Shown here piece by piece: positions 1 through 5,887 of a stretch of 16,106 nucleotides of DNA. This stretch comes from Caldifarciminota bacterium (GTDB lineage: Bacteria > Hydrothermota > Hydrothermia > LBFQ01 > DSFT01). The stretch covers positions 1 through 16,106 of the forward strand of contig WGAQ01000053.1 of assembly GCA_015494735.1 (NCBI GenBank). Direction: 5' to 3'. Positions within the stretch are counted from its first letter, which is position 1. Each line of letters begins with the position of its first letter. Below the pieces are notes generated by a model. It did not search any database and was not told the DNA's origin. It was given only the letters and a program-made list of their open reading frames with translations. The translations under genes were made by a program, and so were the position numbers.

Positions 1-238
1 AGAATATGGGACTTCCGGGGAGGAAGTGGTAGAGGGGTTTCTTCTCCACGGGGTCGATGTGGACGGCAGCCGCCCTGCCGTATGTGACCAGGTACAGTTT
101 CCCGTCGAAATTGCGCCTGACACCGCATATACCGGATTCCCCCGGTTTTATGGCGCAGTAGTGATTGCAGGCAAGGCACTGGACCACTCCATTCTTTAAA
201 GGTCTGTAAAGGTCGCATTCCCTTAATTTCGGACTCAC
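1..238 (-). CDS. amrS: AmmeMemoRadiSam-type radical SAM enzyme, 5' part
   Basis: The first 79 residues of a protein that runs off the left edge. The N-terminal cysteine cluster (C21-x2-C24-x3-C28 then C38 in a GESGICGVR context), followed by GKLYLVTYGR and VHIDPVEKKPLYHFLPGS, is the typical start of the AmrS (PflA-like) radical SAM family linked to AMMECR1 and Memo proteins. The CX3CX2C iron-sulfur motif of the radical SAM barrel would lie just outside the window, so it cannot be checked. I chose GTG at 238 because the frame has an in-frame TGA just upstream (247-245) and no ATG. A good AGGAGGTG site about 16 nt upstream fits instead the ATG at 248, which is in another frame (see findings). 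The family assignment is fairly sure; its substrate is not stated by the sequence. Confidence 0.8.
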   Translation of the reverse strand, partial: MSPKLRECDLYRPLKNGVVQCLACNHYCAIKPGESGICGVRRNFDGKLYLVTYGRAAAVHIDPVEKKPLYHFLPGSPIF

Positions 239-243
239 AGGCA

Positions 244-249
244 TCATAC
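244..249 (-). promoter_or_regulatory. Possible -10 hexamer TATGAT before the amrS-like GTG
   Basis: TATGAT lies 5 nt before the GTG at 238. It resembles the short-spacing -10 elements seen before other genes here, but it sits next to a Shine-Dalgarno-like AGGAGGTG (about 254-261), so either a leaderless or an SD-led start is possible. Weak call. Confidence 0.25.
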
Positions 250-301
250 CCCACCTCCTGTTTGTAAACTGTTAACTAACTAAATTTTACAGCAGATAAA
301 A

Positions 302-318
302 CCGCCTGTCCATGGCGG
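302..318 (-). terminator. Possible weak terminator hairpin after the unknown minus-strand gene
   Basis: A 5-bp GC stem (CCGCC/GGCGG) with a 7-nt loop lies 45 nt after the stop codon of the unknown gene at 363. On the minus strand it is followed only by TTTATC, a poor U-tract. It lies between that gene and the amrS-like gene and may separate the two units. The rest of the 124-nt gap is AT-rich and contains a TGTAAAATT element at about 282-290, which could be a promoter for the amrS-like gene. Confidence 0.35.
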
Positions 319-362
319 AAAAAAGTTACCTTCGGACATAAAACTGGACATAGTGGGAATGA

Positions 363-914
363 TTAATGGTCGCAGGGTTCTGGAAGAAGAACCCGAATCA
401 TGGCCCTGTGAAGATTGAATCTGCCCTTGAGGTCTTTAAAACCATGCTCGATGTAGAACCTATCGTAATACAAATACACATCCACCCTATCGCTTATAGC
501 AAACCACATAGTCTCGCGGGTTATGGAAGGTCTGTATCCCACGATATGAACCCTCAGTTTTCCCCTGTAAAGGGCGTTTTCGTAAATCTCCATCTTCCCC
601 GGCTCGATATCTCCAGCCACTATGGAAGTTCCATGTTTTACCTGACGACGAATTTCAGCTCCTTGGAAAGAAGGAAGGAGATGATATTTGATTGCTCCTG
701 CTACAGCCACTTCGTATCCCCTGACTGGCCTTTCTTTGTCTGGGACTTTGACGTATCCAACGTATTCCGTTTTCTTTGCCTGTGGTCTTTCGATGGGGGT
801 CAGGTCCATGATTATGTATCTGGGATTGTCTGGGGCAAAGAGGGATAGGTATTCTCCCGGGTCGTTGCTGTGCAGGTATCTGTATATGCCTTTATAGGCT
901 GTCTCTGGATTCAC
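363..914 (-). CDS. Unknown protein, about 183-189 aa
   Basis: I do not recognise this protein. It has no signal peptide, transmembrane segment, cysteine cluster or repeat. It is rich in Tyr, Arg and Pro (for example YRGKLRVHIVGYRP and DRVDVYLYYDRFYIEHG), and alternating hydrophobic stretches suggest a mainly beta-strand soluble protein. The reading frame is clean and its codon use (AGG, ATA, GGA) matches its neighbours, so I think it is real. The annotated start is GTG at 914, which has neither an SD site nor a nearby -10 hexamer. Six codons upstream, a CTG at 932 is preceded by AGGAGG with 4 nt spacing, and the extra residues (SRPYRV) read naturally. The true start may therefore be CTG. It lies downstream of the alpha/beta hydrolase with a gap of over 160 nt, so it is probably its own unit. 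Confidence 0.6.
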   Translation of the reverse strand: MNPETAYKGIYRYLHSNDPGEYLSLFAPDNPRYIIMDLTPIERPQAKKTEYVGYVKVPDKERPVRGYEVAVAGAIKYHLLPSFQGAEIRRQVKHGTSIVAGDIEPGKMEIYENALYRGKLRVHIVGYRPSITRETMWFAISDRVDVYLYYDRFYIEHGFKDLKGRFNLHRAMIRVLLPEPCDH

Positions 915-936
915 CCTGTACGGGCGGGACAGGGTT

Positions 937-942
937 CCTCCT
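937..942 (-). promoter_or_regulatory. Shine-Dalgarno AGGAGG pointing to a CTG start
   Basis: AGGAGG on the minus strand is followed by AACC and then CTG (932-930), in frame with the unknown gene below it. An in-frame TGA lies immediately upstream (959 side of the motif), so the frame opens exactly here. This argues for CTG over the downstream GTG at 914. Confidence 0.4.
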
Positions 943-1098
943 CAAATCCGGCTGCTCCCATGTCTCTTTCGAAGGGGAATTCCATACAATCCATCCATTT
1001 CCCCGTGTCCAAATTTTTGCGGAAAACTGGCCACTATGAAAGCAGATGGAAGACGCTATCCGACGCAGAGGTCCCGGAAATTCAATATTTCGATGGAC

Positions 1099-1827
1099 TC
1101 ACTCCTCCAGAGCAGATTTAAGGATTCTGTAGAACTTCTCCGGGTTGTGCAGGTAGGGGAAATGACCCCCCTCCTCGAATTCGTAAACGAGATGGGGATT
1201 CACCTTCTCCACCAGCTGTTCCTTGAGGGAATCCGGAACGGTGGGGTCCCCCTTCGTGTAGAAGACTATGGTATGTATCCCCTCCGGGAAGCACCTGATT
1301 TCCGGAGCATCTGCAAGGGCCCTGAGCCTGTAATATAGAACGGATGCGGGAGTGGATTCTATGAATTTCTCTATCCTTTCGCGCACCTTCCTGTTCCCAC
1401 CGAAGTGCTCATCCCTGAGGCCCCTCTTAATCTGTCCCTTCACTATTCCCTTGGGAAGGAATCTCAACGCCCTTATGAGCCACCGTGTGGCTCCGAGCAT
1501 GGCATTGACGGAGGGAAAGGTGTTTACCAGAACCAGATTCTCTATCTTCCCCGGCTCTGCCCTGGCCATCAACTGGGCCACGTACCCCCCCATCGACGTC
1601 CCCACCACCGTGGAGGGGGAATCCAGTTCGGAGAGGAGTTGCTCGGCAAAATCCTGAAGGGAGAAGGGATGACACGGATAGGAGACCCTTATCACCCTGT
1701 ACCCATCCTGCAGGAAGTATTTTCCCACCTCCTCGAAGGAGTGCTCGTCCCCGAGCAGTCCGGGAATGAAGAGGATGGTGGAACTACCATTTCCCTCCAC
1801 CACCTTCGGATAATTGAGGCCCTTCAT
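1099..1827 (-). CDS. Alpha/beta-fold hydrolase
   Basis: A 242-aa single-domain alpha/beta hydrolase. The oxyanion-hole strand is ILFIPGLLG (about 18-26), the nucleophile elbow is G-T-S-M-G-G with Ser78, the acid is probably Asp194 or Asp199 in GDPTVPD, and the base is His222 in EGGHFPYLHNPEKF. The order and spacing are canonical, and the segment around 105-175 is the variable cap. No signal peptide is seen, so it is probably cytoplasmic. The substrate cannot be deduced; the overall pattern resembles small esterase or BioH/maspardin-like proteins. Its ATG lies 12 nt after the stop of the NagZ-like gene, so the two are probably co-transcribed. There is no SD site; a TAAACT overlaps the upstream stop codon 9 nt before the ATG. 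Confidence 0.85.
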   Translation of the reverse strand: MKGLNYPKVVEGNGSSTILFIPGLLGDEHSFEEVGKYFLQDGYRVIRVSYPCHPFSLQDFAEQLLSELDSPSTVVGTSMGGYVAQLMARAEPGKIENLVLVNTFPSVNAMLGATRWLIRALRFLPKGIVKGQIKRGLRDEHFGGNRKVRERIEKFIESTPASVLYYRLRALADAPEIRCFPEGIHTIVFYTKGDPTVPDSLKEQLVEKVNPHLVYEFEEGGHFPYLHNPEKFYRILKSALEE

Positions 1828-1836
1828 CCGGAGTTA

Positions 1837-1842
1837 AGTTTA
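1837..1842 (-). promoter_or_regulatory. TAAACT hexamer before the hydrolase start
   Basis: TAAACT shares its TAA with the stop codon of the upstream NagZ-like gene and lies 9 nt before the hydrolase ATG. The spacing is longer than the 6-7 nt seen at other genes here, so this may be an internal leaderless promoter or chance. Confidence 0.25.
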
Positions 1843-2691
1843 AAGTTCTCTCACCAGTTTCATAGCCTCCTCTATCAGATTAATGCCCCTGGATATGAGG
1901 ACGTAATCCACCCCCGCCCGAAGGGAAAGCCTGACAGCATCCCGAAATCCGAATTCCTCTTCCACAGCCGACATGCGGATGTCATCGGTGATGACCGTTC
2001 CGAAAAAGTGCATCTCCCCCCTGAGGAAACCCGTTACTATCCTCTTCGAAAGGCTGACGGGGAATTCCTCGTCCATCAGGGGAATGGAAACGTGGGAGAC
2101 CATGATGTATCGGGCCCCCATAGCGATGAAGTAGGAAAAGGGCTTCAGGTCCTCATTCAACAGCTCCCATCCGAAGGGGTAGATGCTCTTCCTCTCGTGG
2201 GGGTCGCCCACGCTCCTGCCCTGTCCGACGAAGTGTTTGAAGACCACATCTATTCCCTCCGCCTCGTGGGCCCTTCGAAAGAGTTCCGCCCCGACGATTA
2301 CCTGCTCCGGGCTGGCGGAGTAGGCCCTTCCCTTTCCCCCTATCACATAATTCTCCGGATGGTGCAAATCCACCACCGGGGCCAGATTCAGATTGATACC
2401 CTTCTCTCCGAGTCTGCGGGCCATATCCCTGTAGAGGTCGTAAACCCTGCGATAGTTTCGGTAATCCTCCAGCATCCTGCCCACCCCGGACGGGGATGGA
2501 TACTCCTTCACCACCCAGCTGGCGTATCCCCCCTCGTTGTCCGTGCAGACCAGACCCCGGTAATCGCTCTCCCGTATGATGCGAAAGACCTCCGGAGAAT
2601 CCCCCATCCAGGAGGGGATGAAGAGGCCGGGAACTTCCTTCCGGAGCAGAAACCTCAGTTCATCTATGCTCTCGAATCCAGCGATAATCAC
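1840..2691 (-). CDS. nagZ: NagZ-like glycoside hydrolase family 3 protein
   Basis: A single-domain GH3 beta-N-acetylhexosaminidase-like protein (283 aa from GTG 2691). NagZ removes GlcNAc from muropeptides during cell-wall recycling. Visible landmarks, numbered from GTG, are TDNEGG (family: DQEGG), GINLNLAPVVDL, the KHFVGQG loop at 152-158 (family: KHFPGHG), the general acid/base Asp-His pair as D163-P-H165, and the nucleophile motif ITDD with D236. It is shorter than typical NagZ at both ends. The catalytic residues are kept but the substrate loop is altered (Pro to Val, His to Gln), so the exact sugar specificity is uncertain. The frame also allows TTG at 2697; I prefer GTG 2691 because TATATT lies exactly 7 nt upstream, the same layout as other SD-less genes here. 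It follows a terminator after rpsG and leads a two-gene unit with the hydrolase. Confidence 0.82.
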   Translation of the reverse strand: MIIAGFESIDELRFLLRKEVPGLFIPSWMGDSPEVFRIIRESDYRGLVCTDNEGGYASWVVKEYPSPSGVGRMLEDYRNYRRVYDLYRDMARRLGEKGINLNLAPVVDLHHPENYVIGGKGRAYSASPEQVIVGAELFRRAHEAEGIDVVFKHFVGQGRSVGDPHERKSIYPFGWELLNEDLKPFSYFIAMGARYIMVSHVSIPLMDEEFPVSLSKRIVTGFLRGEMHFFGTVITDDIRMSAVEEEFGFRDAVRLSLRAGVDYVLISRGINLIEEAMKLVREL

Positions 2692-2698
2692 GTCCAAA

Positions 2699-2704
2699 AA
2701 TATA
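2699..2704 (-). promoter_or_regulatory. -10-like TATATT, 7 nt before nagZ-like GTG (leaderless start)
   Basis: TATATT is separated from the GTG at 2691 by 7 nt and there is no SD sequence. The layout matches rpsO (7 nt) and lpxC, chaN-like and the 4382 gene (6 nt). No convincing -35 hexamer is seen upstream; that space is filled by the rpsG terminator hairpin. Confidence 0.45.
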
Positions 2705-2716
2705 AATCCGGAAAGA

Positions 2717-2733
2717 CCCCGCAGAATGCGGGG
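2717..2733 (-). terminator. Terminator hairpin after rpsG
   Basis: A perfect 7-bp stem (CCCCGCA/TGCGGGG) with a TTC loop lies 12 nt after the rpsG stop on the minus strand, followed by TCTTTCC. The U-tract is short. The hairpin ends the rpmA-rpsL-rpsG unit just before the leaderless promoter of the NagZ-like gene. Confidence 0.6.
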
Positions 2734-2745
2734 AAAATGGAGTTA

Positions 2746-3213
2746 TTACCACCTGTAGTGGGCGAACACCCTGTTGGCCTCCGCCATCTTGTGGGTGTTC
2801 TCCTTTATCTTCATGGCGGCACCAACACCCTTGGCCGCATCCATCAACTCGTTGGCCAGGCGCTCGTACATCCTCCTCTCGGAGCGCTGACGGGCCGCCT
2901 TTATAATCCACTTTATCGCAAGGGAAATCTGCCTCTTGGGCCTCACCTCCACGGGCACCTGGTAGGTGGCACCACCCACCCTCCTGGGCCTGACCTCTAT
3001 CTCCGGCTTGACGTTCTCTATGGCCCTCAGGAAAACCTGATAACCATCCTCGCCGGTCTTCTTCTCTATGATTTCCAGGGCCCTGTAGAATATCTTCTGG
3101 GCAACGGTCTTCTTACCGTCCCACATCAGGTTGTTGATGAACTTGGAAACCAGCGTGGAATTATATTTGGGGTCCGGCTGAATCTTTCTCTCAGGTGCTC
3201 TCCTTCTTCTCAT
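2746..3213 (-). CDS. rpsG: 30S ribosomal protein S7
   Basis: S7 (155 aa, normal bacterial length) binds the 3' major domain of 16S rRNA and nucleates assembly of the 30S head. It begins MRRRRAPERKIQPDPKYNS and contains the conserved blocks KFINNLMWDGKK, ALEIIEKKTG, ENVKPEIEVRPRRVGGATYQVPVEV and the basic helix IIKAARQRSERRMYERLANEL. The ATG is preceded by GGGGTGA and lies 10 nt after the rpsL stop, so the two are co-translated from one mRNA. In the classical str operon S7 is followed by fusA; here a terminator and then a cell-wall hydrolase gene follow. In E. coli S7 represses its own operon; I did not look for the corresponding mRNA fold. Confidence 0.98.
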   Translation of the reverse strand: MRRRRAPERKIQPDPKYNSTLVSKFINNLMWDGKKTVAQKIFYRALEIIEKKTGEDGYQVFLRAIENVKPEIEVRPRRVGGATYQVPVEVRPKRQISLAIKWIIKAARQRSERRMYERLANELMDAAKGVGAAMKIKENTHKMAEANRVFAHYRW

Positions 3214-3223
3214 GGCTCACCCC

Positions 3224-3610
3224 CTACTTGGCATCCTTGGGCCTCTTGGTTCCGTACTTGCTTCTGCTGTTGCGCCTTCCCTCGACTCCGGCAGCATCGT
3301 ACTTCCTGGCACCCCTTATGATGTGGTACTTGACTCCGGGCAGGTCCTTCACACGGCCACCGCGCACCAGAACCTTGGAGTGCTCCTGCAGGTTGTGTCC
3401 CTCACCGGGGATGTATGCGATTACCTCACGGCCGTTGGACAGTTTCACCTTGGCCACCTTCCGCAGGGCGGAGTTGGGCTTCTTGGGTGTGGTGGTGTAA
3501 ACGCGGATACAGGTTCCTGCCTTCTGGGGATTACCCTCCAGAGCGGGGGACTTGCTCTTCTTCCTGCGGGGCTTCCTTCCGTATCTCACCAGCTGGTTAA
3601 TCGTCGGCAT
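3224..3610 (-). CDS. rpsL: 30S ribosomal protein S12
   Basis: S12 (128 aa) lies at the decoding centre of the small subunit. The sequence starts MPTINQLVRYGRKPRRKKSK and carries the diagnostic TTTPKKPNSALRK and GEGHNLQEHSKVLVRGGRVKDLPGVKYH blocks. Lys43 and Lys88, the classical streptomycin-resistance positions, are both the sensitive-type lysine. Asp89 in VKDLPG is the residue that RimO methylthiolates in many bacteria. The ATG shares its A with the TAA stop of rpmA (TAATG), so translation is probably coupled to L27, an unusual upstream partner. Confidence 0.98.
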   Translation of the reverse strand: MPTINQLVRYGRKPRRKKSKSPALEGNPQKAGTCIRVYTTTPKKPNSALRKVAKVKLSNGREVIAYIPGEGHNLQEHSKVLVRGGRVKDLPGVKYHIIRGARKYDAAGVEGRRNSRSKYGTKRPKDAK

Positions 3611-3900
3611 TACGCTTTACCTCCGTTTCCGTAGAACTTTTCGAACTCCTCGGGGGTGTAAACCGATACGAATCTCTTGCCTTTCCGCCTCTCGAATTTC
3701 ACTATGCCATCAACCAGGGCAAACAGGGTATCGTCGCCACCCCTCTTCACATTGTGTCCGGGATGGTACTTGGTACCCCTCTGCCTCACCAGGACGTATC
3801 CAGCGAGCACCCTCTGGGTGTCGCCGACCTTCACCCCAAGATACTTGGGATTACTGTCCCTTCCATTCTTAGTGGAACCACCACCCTTTTTCGTTGCCAT
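3610..3900 (-). CDS. rpmA: 50S ribosomal protein L27
   Basis: L27 (96 aa) lies near the peptidyl-transferase centre, where its N-terminal tail contacts the tRNA ends. The protein begins MATKKGGGSTKNGRDSNPKY, followed by LGVKVGD and RQRGTKYHPGHNVKRGGDDTLFALVDGIVKFERR, all family hallmarks. The tail starts directly at the conserved residues, without the cleavable extension found in Firmicutes. A strong GGAGGAGG site lies 8 nt before the ATG. It is usually encoded with rplU (L21) and obg. Here it is the first gene of a rpmA-rpsL-rpsG unit, with rplU absent from both sides. Confidence 0.97.
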   Translation of the reverse strand: MATKKGGGSTKNGRDSNPKYLGVKVGDTQRVLAGYVLVRQRGTKYHPGHNVKRGGDDTLFALVDGIVKFERRKGKRFVSVYTPEEFEKFYGNGGKA

Positions 3901-3990
3901 ACTGTATTCCTCCTCCCAGGTTTTTCAGGTCCTACAATTTTACAGTAAAACGACAGATAAAAATCGCAGGCGTTTAAGTTTAAAGCAATC
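3901..3990 (-). promoter_or_regulatory. Leader and probable promoter of rpmA-rpsL-rpsG
   Basis: This 90-nt gap lies between the SPW-protein stop and rpmA. On the minus strand it holds CTGTAAAATT (a -10-like TAAAAT around 3944-3949), then about 40 nt of leader ending in the GGAGGAGG ribosome site at 3909-3916. A TTTATCTG...CTGTAAAATT pair also occurs upstream of the amrS-like gene at about 282-300, so it may be a shared promoter element. No good -35 is seen. Confidence 0.35.
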
Positions 3991-4332
3991 CTATGCAACA
4001 GCCTCCTTCCTCAATCCCAGCGCTTCGACGACCGAGAGGACCAGTACCAGAGCCCCCACGATCACATCGTTGAGCATGGCGGCCTTCGCCGATGCAAATC
4101 CGGCGGCAAAGGGGGAAACCAGTATCCACAGCCCCAGGAGAGCATTGATCCATGCCAGCTTAACCGCTGTGGAGATGTTGTCCGTGTTTACGGACCAGAC
4201 GGCCAGCAGGAGAACAGCTATACCCACGAAGAAGGGACTCCAGATGGCGGGAAGGGCACCATGCAGGGCAAAAGCAGATACGAATTCCCATGCGCCCAGG
4301 ATCGCAACCAGCCATCCTGCTTTCCTTGCCAT
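3991..4332 (-). CDS. SPW-repeat membrane protein
   Basis: A 113-aa integral membrane protein with about four hydrophobic segments: AGWLVAILGAWEFVSAFAL, ALPAIWSPFFVGIAVLLLAV, LAWINALLGLWILVSPFAAG and LNDVIVGALVLVLSVVEALG. The two WSPF/VSPF-type turns, each followed after a gap by a hydrophobic VGxxVL helix, match the SPW repeat family (PF03779), whose function is unknown. AAGGAGGTG lies a few nt before the ATG. It is transcribed away from the small gene at 4382, with a 49-nt shared promoter region. The family call is good; no role can be assigned. Confidence 0.8.
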   Translation of the reverse strand: MARKAGWLVAILGAWEFVSAFALHGALPAIWSPFFVGIAVLLLAVWSVNTDNISTAVKLAWINALLGLWILVSPFAAGFASAKAAMLNDVIVGALVLVLSVVEALGLRKEAVA

Positions 4333-4347
4333 ATCACACCTCCTTTT

Positions 4348-4375
4348 TTGAAAAATTTTAAATCAACCATAAACT
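4348..4375 (+). promoter_or_regulatory. Sigma70-like promoter for the 4382 gene (TTGAAA-16-TAAACT)
   Basis: TTGAAA (4348-4353), a 16-nt spacer and TAAACT (4370-4375) lie just before the GTG at 4382, with 6 nt between the -10 hexamer and the start codon and no SD site. This is the best complete promoter among the leaderless-type starts in the window. It overlaps the leader of the divergent SPW gene. Confidence 0.5.
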
Positions 4376-4381
4376 TTTGCG

Positions 4382-4690
4382 GTGTTCATGAGGATGCCCT
4401 TCGCGGGCGGAAACTTCAGGCATATTCTGGTAGAGGGATTCATACTGAAATCGGGGCAGATAGAGGAAGTTGGACCGCTCCATGCATTCGACGACGATGG
4501 TCTGTCCGGAATTCTGTCGCAGATTCTGGAGGGAGCGGAGGGGGCGATACTCAAATTCACCGTCGAGGCAATAGAGCCGGACGAGTGCATGGACCACACC
4601 CTGAAGAAGAAGGTATCCATCCAGATACTCGGCAGCGTACCGGAGGAACTGAAAGAGGAACTGCGGAGGAAACTGGAGGATGGAGATTAA
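4382..4690 (+). CDS. Small unknown protein, 102 aa
   Basis: I do not recognise this protein. It is soluble and acidic, with a beta-rich first half and a charged helical tail (PEELKEELRRKLEDGD). The central segment GLSGILSQILEGAEGAILKFTVEAIEPDE, then KKKVSIQILG, could form a small alpha/beta domain. GTG at 4382 is preferred over the ATGs at 4388 and 4394 because TAAACT lies exactly 6 nt before it. Its last 11 nt overlap the start of the toroid-protein gene, so the two are one operon and probably translationally coupled. The tight pairing suggests that the small protein works with the larger one, but that is inference. Confidence 0.65.
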   Translation: MFMRMPFAGGNFRHILVEGFILKSGQIEEVGPLHAFDDDGLSGILSQILEGAEGAILKFTVEAIEPDECMDHTLKKKVSIQILGSVPEELKEELRRKLEDGD

Positions 4691-5798
4691 ATCCCTCCTG
4701 AAGAGGACTCTCGATTATGCTGAAGAAAACGATTTCAAGGGATGGGACCCATACGATGCACTGAACAGCCCCATCCTGAAAGCGCTGGGTGTCCATCCCT
4801 ACGTTCGCATCGCCTTCATACAGGCATTCAAGAGGAGCCCCCTGAATCTGCGACCCGCGTTCCTCGTCCCGAAGGGCCACAATCCGAAGGGTCTGGGGCT
4901 CTTCCTTGCGGTATATGCCCGTCTGGGGAAAAGGGACAGATACGAATACATAAAGGGTCTCCTGAAGAGGTACGCATCTGCTGGATATTCCGGATACGCA
5001 TGGGGATACAACTTTCCATGGCAGAGCAGGGTCTTCTACGTTCCCCCCTTCACTCCGACGGTGGTCAACACATCCTTCATCGGGCATGCTCTCCTGGACG
5101 GATTCGAGATGCTGGGCGATGGGGAGGCTCTGGAGATGGCCCGCAGCGCCACCCGATTCATCCTGAAGGATTTGAACGTTCACAGGGAGGGGGACTACAT
5201 CGTCTTCTCCTACACCCCCATCGACAGACTGAAGGTCCTAAACGCCAGTCTGTTAGGATCATCCCTTCTGGCCAGAGTGGGGAGGCTGACCGGGGACGGG
5301 GAACTGGTGGAAGTCGCCCGCAAGGGGGGGATGTTTGCGGTCAGGACACAGAGGGAGGACGGGGCATGGTACTACGGATTGGGCAGTCCCTCCATGAGGT
5401 ATATAGACAACTTCCACACCGCTTTCAACATCCTCTCCCTCATGGAAATCCACAGAGCCACGGGGGACGATGGGATAGGGTCTTCCATGGAGAGGGGTAT
5501 CCGGTACTGGGAGGAGACCTTCTTTACACCGGAGATGCTGCCCAAATACTACGATGACCGCCTTTACCCCATAGACATCCACTCCTATGCCACGGCGATC
5601 GTCCTCTTCTCCCGGCTGGGCAGGATGGATAAGGCCCGCAAACTCATAGAAGTTGCCAGGGAGCGCATGTTCGACGGGGAAAGGGGATACTGGTACTTTC
5701 AGGAGCACAGGTACTACAGGATAAGGATTCCCTACATGAGATGGTCGGTGGCATGGATGGCATATGCACTGGCAGTGTATCTGGAAATGTCGAAGTAA
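4680..5798 (+). CDS. Alpha/alpha-toroid (six-hairpin-type) protein, possibly polysaccharide-related
   Basis: A 372-aa, mostly helical protein with repeated helical hairpins, as in the (alpha/alpha)6 barrel superfamily of glycosidases, lyases and epimerases. Landmarks are NDFKGWDPYDALNS (about 17-30), GYSGYAWGYNFPWQSR, NTSFIGHALLDGFEMLG, DGAWYYGLG followed by YIDNFHTAFNILSLMEI, PIDIHSYATAIVLFSRLG and the aromatic C-terminal MRWSVAWMAYALAVYLEM. Proteins with the G(W/Y)DPYD motif occur in polysaccharide gene clusters and are sometimes misnamed delta-aminolevulinate dehydratase. No signal peptide is seen, so it is probably cytoplasmic. A catalytic role on a sugar polymer is plausible, but the active-site residues cannot be named. 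The ATG is preceded by CTGGAGG inside the end of the small upstream gene. Confidence 0.65.
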   Translation: MEIKSLLKRTLDYAEENDFKGWDPYDALNSPILKALGVHPYVRIAFIQAFKRSPLNLRPAFLVPKGHNPKGLGLFLAVYARLGKRDRYEYIKGLLKRYASAGYSGYAWGYNFPWQSRVFYVPPFTPTVVNTSFIGHALLDGFEMLGDGEALEMARSATRFILKDLNVHREGDYIVFSYTPIDRLKVLNASLLGSSLLARVGRLTGDGELVEVARKGGMFAVRTQREDGAWYYGLGSPSMRYIDNFHTAFNILSLMEIHRATGDDGIGSSMERGIRYWEETFFTPEMLPKYYDDRLYPIDIHSYATAIVLFSRLGRMDKARKLIEVARERMFDGERGYWYFQEHRYYRIRIPYMRWSVAWMAYALAVYLEMSK

Positions 5799-5887
5799 TC
5801 TGACACCGGCTCCCGAAAATTTCTATCACCCACTTCACCATTAGAATTGTCCCCCGATTTTCCCCTGAAGCCCAGGAGGTTGATAAA

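Noticed and set aside
270..292. AT-rich GTTAACTAACTAAAT stretch as an operator or attachment site
   Set aside because: Only a short GTTAAC palindrome and a TAACTAAC repeat; no second copy elsewhere in the window and no integrase.
366..848. A 160-codon plus-strand frame
   Set aside because: It is antisense to the unknown 183-aa gene. The minus frame has neighbour-like codon use and an SD-supported opening; the plus frame has Cys/His/Ser-rich shadow composition.
1405..3321. A 638-codon plus-strand open frame
   Set aside because: It runs antisense through the hydrolase, NagZ-like and S7 genes, all of which have clear family motifs. Its Pro/His/Gly-rich translation is what the mirror of AGG/GAG/GGA-rich codons gives.
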